A model generated the notes under the pieces. That model ran no database searches, was not told where the DNA came from, and saw only the letters and a list, made by a program, of their open reading frames with translations. Below are positions 58,478-64,000 of a stretch of DNA of 64,000 nt, piece after piece (positions within the stretch are counted from its first letter, which is position 1; each line of letters opens with the position of its first letter). The position numbers were made by a program, and so were the translations under genes. Source of the stretch: Lysobacter dokdonensis DS-58 (GTDB lineage: Bacteria; Pseudomonadota; Gammaproteobacteria; Xanthomonadales; Xanthomonadaceae); contig NZ_JRKJ01000020.1 of NCBI RefSeq assembly GCF_000770795.1, positions 1 to 64,000 on the forward strand, read 5' to 3'.

Positions 58478-59365
58478 GTGAGCAAGCCGCCGCTGCACGC
58501 CCTGCAAGGCTTCGTCGCCACCGCCCGGCTGGGCAATCTCTCGCGCGCGGCCGAGTCGATGCACCTGACGATCAGCGCGCTCAGCCACCAGATCCGCGGG
58601 CTGGAGGAGCGCCTCGGGCAGCAGCTGTTCGTGCGCAATCCGCGCGGCGTGTCGCTCACCGGCGACGGGCAGCGCTTGTTCGAACGCGTGGCCGAACACC
58701 TCGATGCGATCGAACACGCGATGCGCCCCTTCGGCATGCGGCGCGACGAAGTGCTGACGCTGACGCTGATGCCGTCGTTCGCGACGAGTTGGCTCGTGCC
58801 GCGCCTGCCGCGTTTCGTGGCTGCGCATCCGCAGCTGGAGATCCATCTGCGCTCGACGATCGCGGTCGTGGATTTCGAGCGCGACACCGACCTCGACGCG
58901 GGCCTGCGCTACGGGCCGGGCCATTGGCCCGGACTCGAAGCGGTGCATCTGTTCGACGATTGGCTCACGCCCATGGCCAGCCCCGCGCTGATCGAACGCC
59001 TCGGCCGCCCGACGTTGGAAACGCTCGGCGACTTTCCTTTGCTCGGTGCGCCGGGGGGCCGCTGGACGGAGTGGTTCAAGCGCTTCGGCGGGCAGCCCCC
59101 CAAGCGCTACGTGGCCAACTTCGACGACTCCGAAACCCTGCATCGCGCGGCGGTGGAGGGCATGGGCATCGTACTGGGCCGGCTGACGCTGGCCTGGCCG
59201 CTGATCGATGCCAACCGTCTGGCGCAGTTGTTCGACCAGCGGCTCAAGGCGGACTTCAGTCATTACCTCGTCTTCCCGCCGCGCTCGCGCTCGCACGGGG
59301 GCCTCGCGCATTTCCGCGACTGGGTGCTGGACGAGGCCGCGCAGTACACCGCCGCGCAAACGTGA
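58478..59365 (+). CDS. LysR-family regulator, GcvA-like
   Basis: A 295-residue LysR-type regulator. The GTG at 58478 with GGAG upstream gives the family start (SKPPLHALQGFVATARLGNLS); the frame also extends upstream without family sequence. The winged helix (about 5-62) reads LGNLSRAAESMHLTISALSHQIRGLEERLG. The effector domain keeps the GcvA-type LYGPGHWPGLE-like segment (GLRYGPGHWPGL) and FEETETAxRAA-like text (FDDSETLHRAAVEGMG). The likely target is the small divergent gene at 58135-58371 and itself. Confidence 0.9.
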   Translation: MSKPPLHALQGFVATARLGNLSRAAESMHLTISALSHQIRGLEERLGQQLFVRNPRGVSLTGDGQRLFERVAEHLDAIEHAMRPFGMRRDEVLTLTLMPSFATSWLVPRLPRFVAAHPQLEIHLRSTIAVVDFERDTDLDAGLRYGPGHWPGLEAVHLFDDWLTPMASPALIERLGRPTLETLGDFPLLGAPGGRWTEWFKRFGGQPPKRYVANFDDSETLHRAAVEGMGIVLGRLTLAWPLIDANRLAQLFDQRLKADFSHYLVFPPRSRSHGGLAHFRDWVLDEAAQYTAAQT

Positions 59366-59409
59366 GGGCGTCGGCGTAACCTGACGGCCCCTCCGACGGA
59401 GTCGCCACG

Positions 59410-60339
59410 ATGGATCGCAAGCTCGCCGTTCGCCCCCTGGTCGCCTGCCTGGTGTTGTCCCTGGTCGCGGGTTGCGCGACGTCGACGCAGGACACCGCGG
59501 AAATGGCGAACGCCTCCGCCGCCGCGAGCGCATCGGCCGAAGATGGCGCGGCATCGGCCAGTGCATCGTCGTCGATGGTGAGCAACGCGACGGGCGCGGC
59601 GCTCGACGAGGTCCTCGCAGGCAGCTGGCGCACGCCGAAGTGGGTGGCGCGCGACCAATACCGCCATCCGAAGGAAACGCTGTCCTTCTTCCTGCTCAAG
59701 CCCGACCAGACCGTCGTCGAAATCACGCCGGGCGGCGGTTGGTACACCGAAATCCTCGCGCCCTACCTGCGCGAGAACGGCCATTACGTCGCCGCGGTGT
59801 GGGACGACAAGATCACCGGCCAGCCCGGCTATCGCTACGACCTCAACAAGCAGTTGCGCGCGAAGATCGCCGCCGACGCCGCGCATTACGACAAGGCCGA
59901 AGTGCGCATCTTCGATGCGAAGAAGCCGGATTTCGGCGCGCCGAACTCGGCCGACGTGGTGCTGACGTTCCGCAACGCGCACAACTGGGTGGAGGATGGC
60001 AACGCGGAAGATTACTTCCACGCCTTCTTCGCCGTGCTCAAGCCGGGCGGCACGCTCGGATTCGTCGACCATCGCGCCAAGCCGGGCACCGACCTGCAGG
60101 CACAGATCAAGAGCGGCTATCTCACCGAAGAACTGGTGAAGAAATACGCGGCCGACGCGGGCTTCGTGCTCGATGGGGAAAGCGAGGTCAACGCCAACCC
60201 GAAGGACACCACCGACCATCCGAACGGTGTGTGGACGTTGCCGCCGAGCAACCAGCACGAGAAAGCGGACGATGCGAAGTACCAGGCGATCGGCGAAAGC
60301 GATCGCATGACGCTGCGCTTCAAGAAACCCGCGGGTTGA
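59410..60339 (+). CDS. Methyltransferase-like protein with lipoprotein signal
   Basis: A 309-residue protein with a lipobox (VAGC, Cys22) followed by a Ser/Ala-rich linker (about 30-60). It then has a class I methyltransferase-like domain (about 70-305): VVEITPGGGWYTEIL (102-116), VVLTFRNAHNW and FFAVLKPGGTLGFVDHR. This is the fold usually bound to SAM, but a lipoprotein would face the periplasm, where SAM is not expected. Many proteobacteria have such exported methyltransferase-like proteins of unknown function. It lies 44 bases after the LysR gene and 22 before the pseudouridine synthase gene. Confidence 0.87.
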   Translation: MDRKLAVRPLVACLVLSLVAGCATSTQDTAEMANASAAASASAEDGAASASASSSMVSNATGAALDEVLAGSWRTPKWVARDQYRHPKETLSFFLLKPDQTVVEITPGGGWYTEILAPYLRENGHYVAAVWDDKITGQPGYRYDLNKQLRAKIAADAAHYDKAEVRIFDAKKPDFGAPNSADVVLTFRNAHNWVEDGNAEDYFHAFFAVLKPGGTLGFVDHRAKPGTDLQAQIKSGYLTEELVKKYAADAGFVLDGESEVNANPKDTTDHPNGVWTLPPSNQHEKADDAKYQAIGESDRMTLRFKKPAG

Positions 60340-60361
60340 CGGACGCGAGCCGCGCGGAGCG

Positions 60362-60901
60362 ATGCTGATCGCGTTGAACAAACCCTTCGGGGTCTTGTCG
60401 CAATTCACCGATCGCAGTGTTCCGCCGCGGCCGACGCTCGCGTCCTTCGGCCTGCCGCCCGGCGTGTACGCGGCGGGCCGGCTCGACGCCGATTCCGAAG
60501 GGCTGTTGTTGCTGACCGACGACGGCCCGCTCGCGCATCGCCTCAGCGACCCGCGGCACAAGCAACCGAAGACCTACTGGGTGCAGGTGGAGGGCGTGGT
60601 GACGGATGCCGCGCTGGAACGCCTGCGCGATGGCGTGCTGTTGAACGACGGCATGACGCTGCCCGCGCAGGCGCGCGCGATCACGCCGCCGCCGGCATGG
60701 CCGCGCGATCCGCCGGTGCGGTTCCGCAAGACGGTGCCCGATGCCTGGATCGAACTGGCCATCACCGAAGGCCGCAACCGGCAGGTGCGCCGGATGACCG
60801 CGGCGGTGGGCCTTCCCACGTTGCGTCTGATCAGGGCGGGGATCGGAACGCATCGAGTCGAAGGGCTCGCGCCGGGGTGCTGGAACATCGTGAAGGAATG
60901 A
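60362..60901 (+). CDS. rluE: RsuA/RluE-family pseudouridine synthase
   Basis: The 179-residue protein lacks the N-terminal S4 domain of RsuA and matches RluE, which makes pseudouridine 2457 in 23S rRNA. The catalytic motif GRLDADSEGLLLL (39-51, Asp42) and the later LAITEGRNRQVRRM block are intact. The N-terminus MLIALNKPFGVLSQF is family-typical. The target site is inferred from length and family, not shown. Confidence 0.9.
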   Translation: MLIALNKPFGVLSQFTDRSVPPRPTLASFGLPPGVYAAGRLDADSEGLLLLTDDGPLAHRLSDPRHKQPKTYWVQVEGVVTDAALERLRDGVLLNDGMTLPAQARAITPPPAWPRDPPVRFRKTVPDAWIELAITEGRNRQVRRMTAAVGLPTLRLIRAGIGTHRVEGLAPGCWNIVKE

Positions 60902-61022
60902 ACTGTTCATCCCGTTTTGCGTTTCCGGGAGCGGGCGCACACACTTTCTGTTAACTTTCCCCTCCCGTTCAGGTTTCGCAACGAGACGGATCTCGCACGC
61001 GCGACCTGGCAGAGAGACACGC

Positions 61023-62138
61023 ATGCCAGAAACGACGTCCAACGCCTCGGGCCGCATCCTGGTCGTCGACGACCAGCCGGCCAACCTGCGCGTCGTCAGC
61101 ACATTGCTTTCGCGCAACGGCTACGACGTCGTGCCCGCCGGCACCGGCGCCGAGGCGCTCGAACACGCGCTCGCCGCCACGCCCGACCTGTTGCTGCTCG
61201 ACATGCTCATGCCGGGCATGGACGGGTTCCAGTTGCTCGCACAGATGCGGCACCACCCCTCGCTCCAGGACATGCCGGTGATCTTCCTCACCGCCGCCCA
61301 GGATCGCGAGCTGCTGCTGCGCGCCTTCGACAGCGGCGCGGTCGATTACGTCACCAAGCCCTTCATTCCCGAAGAGCTGCTCGCCCGCGTGAGCGCACAC
61401 GTCGCGCTGAAGCAGGCGCGCGACCGCCTCGAACGTGTCGCGCGCGAACGGCAGGAACTGGTGAACCTCGTCGCGCACGATCTCAAGAATCCGCTGAGCA
61501 GCGTGTTGTTCGCCAGCGACATCCTCATGCAGGACGGCTGCCGCCCCGAGCGCATTCCGCGCTACCTGCAGATGATCCACGAGAGCGCGCACGACGCGAT
61601 CGGTTACATCCGCCGTTACCTGGAAGGCCAGGAACGCATCGCGGCCGCGCAGGGCGGCGAAGCGCACACGCACCCGGCCGCGTTGCACGACACCGTCGAG
61701 TGGCTGGCGCAGCGTTACGAGTTGCAGCTGGAAAGCCGTGGCATGCATCTGCAGATGGTCGTGCCCGATCCGTGCGGCACGGTGGCCATCGATCGCCGCG
61801 TATTGCGGCAGGTCGCGGAAAACCTCATCACCAACGCGATGAAGTACGCGGCCGATGGCAACGAGCTCACGCTGGAAATCACGCGTTCGTCGAACAGCGG
61901 CTTCTGGCAATTGCGCGTGCTCGACCGCGGCGGCGGCGTGCCGACGGAGAAACGCCGCGATTTGTTCAAGCCCTTCATGCGCCTGAGCGGCCGCGAGGAC
62001 GGTTTGTCCAGCGGCCTGGGCTTGTCGCTCGCGCGGCAGATCATCGTCGGCGCCGGCGGCGACCTCTGGTACGAAGATCGCGACGGTGGCGGGGCGGTGT
62101 TCGTGATCGAACTGCCCGCCGCGCACACCCTCGACTAA
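61023..62138 (+). CDS. Soluble receiver-histidine kinase hybrid
   Basis: A 371-residue protein with an N-terminal receiver domain (about 11-128, phosphoacceptor D60, VVDDQPAN at 14-21, TKP near 111). A histidine-kinase unit follows directly: H-box with His152 in NLVAHDLKNPLSS, N-box (ENLITNAMKYA), G1 (DRGGGVP) and G2 (GLSSGLGLSLARQ). No membrane or other sensor domain is present. Phosphorylation of the receiver by another kinase could control this one. It may signal to other regulators, but none is adjacent. The upstream gap contains TTTCTGTTAACTTTC about 70 bases before the ATG. Confidence 0.92.
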   Translation: MPETTSNASGRILVVDDQPANLRVVSTLLSRNGYDVVPAGTGAEALEHALAATPDLLLLDMLMPGMDGFQLLAQMRHHPSLQDMPVIFLTAAQDRELLLRAFDSGAVDYVTKPFIPEELLARVSAHVALKQARDRLERVARERQELVNLVAHDLKNPLSSVLFASDILMQDGCRPERIPRYLQMIHESAHDAIGYIRRYLEGQERIAAAQGGEAHTHPAALHDTVEWLAQRYELQLESRGMHLQMVVPDPCGTVAIDRRVLRQVAENLITNAMKYAADGNELTLEITRSSNSGFWQLRVLDRGGGVPTEKRRDLFKPFMRLSGREDGLSSGLGLSLARQIIVGAGGDLWYEDRDGGGAVFVIELPAAHTLD

Positions 62139-62142
62139 GCCT

Positions 62143-62511
62143 TTATTCCGAAGCGGTCTGCGTGCTGCGCGTGCTCTTGCGCGCGGTGCGCTTGGCGCCC
62201 GATGCGCGCTTGGCCGGCACGCGGCGCGCGCTGCCTTCGATCGCATCGCGTCCGTCGCCGTTCTGCGCCTGCTTCGCCTTGCGGCGCGCGAGATACCACA
62301 GCGCACCCGCGCCAACGACGGTCGCGACGGCGACCACCGGGTAGCGACGCACGAACTTCATCGCGACCTTGCCGCCGGTCTTCACCGCGCCGATCTTGAC
62401 GCCGGCATCCAGCCATTGGCCGGCCTTCGGCACGAGGTCCATGACGCCGCCGCCGACCTTGCCGGCGAGGTCCATCGCGCGTTCGGGCAGGGCGGTGAGA
62501 TTGGTGTTCAT
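62143..62511 (-). CDS. Small membrane protein with a basic C-terminal tail
   Basis: A 122-residue protein. The first part (MNTNLTALPERAMDLAGKVGGG) is amphipathic, and a single membrane segment (about 57-75, VVAVATVVGAGALWYLA) is followed by ARRKAKQ and a Lys/Arg/Ser/Thr-rich tail. It resembles short Xanthomonad stress-type membrane proteins with no assigned role. It is convergent to the receiver-kinase gene. A GATAAACGGCGC element lies about 67 bases upstream (62578-62589). Confidence 0.72.
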   Translation of the reverse strand: MNTNLTALPERAMDLAGKVGGGVMDLVPKAGQWLDAGVKIGAVKTGGKVAMKFVRRYPVVAVATVVGAGALWYLARRKAKQAQNGDGRDAIEGSARRVPAKRASGAKRTARKSTRSTQTASE

Positions 62512-62577
62512 CGTGCGGGCTCCCGTGTGACGGATCGTTGGCTCGGCAGTCTCCGGCCGCTGGCGTTGAGCGTGCGT

Positions 62578-62589
62578 GATAAACGGCGC
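62578..62589. promoter_or_regulatory. GATAAACGGCGC element upstream of the small membrane protein gene
   Basis: On the minus strand it reads GCGCCGTTTATC, 67 bases before the ATG at 62511 and just before the hrpB stop. The GCCGTTTA core resembles CCGTTTAACGG at 18557-18567. It may be a promoter element shared by small stress-type genes. Confidence 0.3.
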
Positions 62590-62595
62590 ACGTGT

Positions 62596-64000
62596 TCAGG
62601 TGCCGCGCGGTTTGGCGCGATGCGTCGCGGTGGCCGACCACGGATCATCAGGCCAGGGATGCCGCGGATAGCGGCCTTTCATCTCCTTGCGGACCTCGGG
62701 GTAGGTGCGTTCCCAGAAGCCCTTGAGGTCTTGCGTGACCTGCAGCGGCCGCCCGCCCGGCGAAAGCAGGTGCAAGGTGAGCGGTACTCGGCCATCGACG
62801 ATGCGCGGCGTATCCGCAAGTCCGAACAGCTCCTGCAACTTCACTGCGAGCACCGGCGGGCGCACGCCGTCGTGGTCGTCCACCGCGTACTCGATGCGGC
62901 GCTCCATGCCCGACGGAACGGTGATGCGGGTGGGTGCAAGTGCATCGATGCGGCGGCGCAGGTTCCAGTCGACGGTGTCGTGCAACGCATTCGACAGTTC
63001 GGCGGCATCGAGTGCATCCAGACGCGTCTTGCCTTCGAATGCGGGCCGCAGCCAAGCGTCGAGCGTGTCGAGCAACGCGGCGTCGGACAGGTCAGGGAAG
63101 CCTTCCTCGGGCGCCCACTCGCGCAACGCGCGGACACGTGCGCGCCACTGTTGCAACGTTTCGCTCCACGGCAACGCATCGAGGCCGAGATCGTGCACGG
63201 CGTCGGTGAGTGCGCGCGCGGCGTGCGCGGGATCGACGCGCCCCGCGGGTTTCGATTCGAGCACGATGTTGTCGAAGCGCCGCTCGCGCTGCGCGACGAG
63301 CGCCCGGCGCGCGGCATCCCATCGCACGGTGTCTTCTTCGACGAAGCGTTTGGGGAAATCGCGGGCGAGCGCGGCTGCATCGACGGGTGCGCCGCGCAGC
63401 AGCAGCGCGTCCTTCGCTTCGAAGCGCAGCTCGCTCGCGACGAGCCACGGCTCCCCGAACAACGCGCTGTCGTCGAACAGCGTGGCCATGCGGCCATTGG
63501 CGAGTTGGTAGCGGCGCGGCTGCGTCGGGTGTTGATGCGCGATGCGATCGGGGAAGGCGTGCGCGAGCAGGTCGCCGATGCGGTGGGCGTCGATGGAACG
63601 CGGCGGTTGCGCGTCGCCCTTCAATCGGCGCCGCCATTGTTTCGCCGCGGCGTCGAGCGCGGCGAAGGCCGCACGGCTGCCGCCCGGATCGTGGCCCGCG
63701 CGGAATGCGGCGAGTGCGCGCCAACGCTCGGCGAGCGCGTCGCTGCGCGAGCGCAACGGATCGCGCGCCTCCACGAGCGCCGCAAGATCGCAGGCGAGCG
63801 CCCGGTCTTCGCCGCGCGTCGGCGCGAGCAACATTGCGGCCAGGCGCGGGTGCGTTCCGAGCGCGAGCATGCGGCGGCCGAGGGGCGTGATCGCATCGCC
63901 GTCCAGCGCGCCGAGACGGCGCAGCAGGTCGCGCGCGGCGCTCATTGCACCTGCGGGCGGTGCGTCGACGAATGCGAGCGCGTCGCTGCCCCACGCGGCG
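62596..64000 (-). CDS. hrpB: ATP-dependent helicase HrpB, C-terminal part (cut by window edge)
   Basis: The frame runs in from the right edge and stops at 62596, giving about 468 residues. The first ones read WGSDALAFVDAPPAGAM and then AARDLLRRLGALD, which is the HrpB helicase-associated (HA2) segment after the motor domains. The C-terminal HrpB-specific domain follows, including PRIVDGRVPLTLHLLSPGGRP, LQVTQDLKGFWERTYPEVRKE and MKGRYPRHPWPDDP. These endings are diagnostic for HrpB. The DEAH ATPase domains lie outside the window. HrpB is a DExH-type helicase whose role is poorly defined outside mRNA processing of some fimbrial operons. Confidence 0.94.
   Translation of the reverse strand, partial: AAWGSDALAFVDAPPAGAMSAARDLLRRLGALDGDAITPLGRRMLALGTHPRLAAMLLAPTRGEDRALACDLAALVEARDPLRSRSDALAERWRALAAFRAGHDPGGSRAAFAALDAAAKQWRRRLKGDAQPPRSIDAHRIGDLLAHAFPDRIAHQHPTQPRRYQLANGRMATLFDDSALFGEPWLVASELRFEAKDALLLRGAPVDAAALARDFPKRFVEEDTVRWDAARRALVAQRERRFDNIVLESKPAGRVDPAHAARALTDAVHDLGLDALPWSETLQQWRARVRALREWAPEEGFPDLSDAALLDTLDAWLRPAFEGKTRLDALDAAELSNALHDTVDWNLRRRIDALAPTRITVPSGMERRIEYAVDDHDGVRPPVLAVKLQELFGLADTPRIVDGRVPLTLHLLSPGGRPLQVTQDLKGFWERTYPEVRKEMKGRYPRHPWPDDPWSATATHRAKPRGT

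Overview
The window is a dense, very GC-rich stretch of bacterial chromosome with no mobile element, CRISPR array or rRNA. Gene content (a ttg2/Mla-type lipid transport cluster, recCBD, monomeric NADP isocitrate dehydrogenase, NtrBC, cytochrome c5, a bioB-bioF-transporter-bioH-bioC cluster, QueF, PhhA, many small Xanthomonad-type secreted proteins) and codon use point to a gammaproteobacterium of the Xanthomonadaceae/Lysobacteraceae, most like Lysobacter or a close relative. This placement is inferred from gene content, not from a search.

Layout. 1-3404 (+): the tail of an upstream gene, then ftsE-ftsX-double receiver protein-ung, chained by short overlaps. 3486-6635: a membrane-anchored unknown (-), a first folE (-), and a divergent Rieske/FAD oxidoreductase (+). 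6668-10172 (+): ntrB-ntrC, then a sodC lipoprotein coupled to a GNAT. 10179-13726: an unknown (-), a FadI-like thiolase (+) and a TetA-type MFS exporter (-). 13894-16452 (+): an accessory-looking operon of a TIR-transmembrane-TPR protein with two related small proteins. 16459-19123 (-): two related glycine-zipper proteins, a second folE and a thioredoxin-reductase-like flavoprotein. 19289-27860 (-): recC-recB-recD, translationally coupled. 28038-32241 (+): mlaF-E-D-C-B-A. 32219-36633: rmuC (-), an RlmI-like methyltransferase (-), a rhomboid-type protein (+) and an unknown (-). 36738-41923: a membrane protein (+), phhA (+), a WYL regulator with a NIPSNAP protein (-) behind a perfect palindrome, and two exported unknowns. 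41984-46873 (-): the biotin cluster. 46923-49975: comF (+), an AtoE-type transporter with ubiA (-). 50039-50810 (+): tRNA-Arg(CCG), cytochrome c5 and a strong terminator. 50848-58131: an alpha/beta hydrolase with zapE (+), an amino acid permease (-), queF, a LysM protein, a lipoprotein and icd (+). 58135-62138: a tiny ORF divergent from a LysR regulator, a lipoprotein methyltransferase-like protein, an RluE-type pseudouridine synthase and a soluble receiver-kinase. 62143-64000 (-): a small membrane protein and the C-terminal part of hrpB.

Most of the window is housekeeping: cell division, recombination repair, outer-membrane lipid asymmetry, biotin and ubiquinone synthesis, tRNA modification, nitrogen sensing. 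Several operons have stop and start codons overlapping as ATGA, implying translational coupling. The part most likely to hide undescribed biology is the TIR-TPR operon at 13.9-16.5 kb. Next come the flavoprotein with a degenerate NADPH-binding motif beside folE, the half-inactive double receiver in the ftsEX operon, the cysteine-free MlaA, and the NIPSNAP/WYL palindrome.
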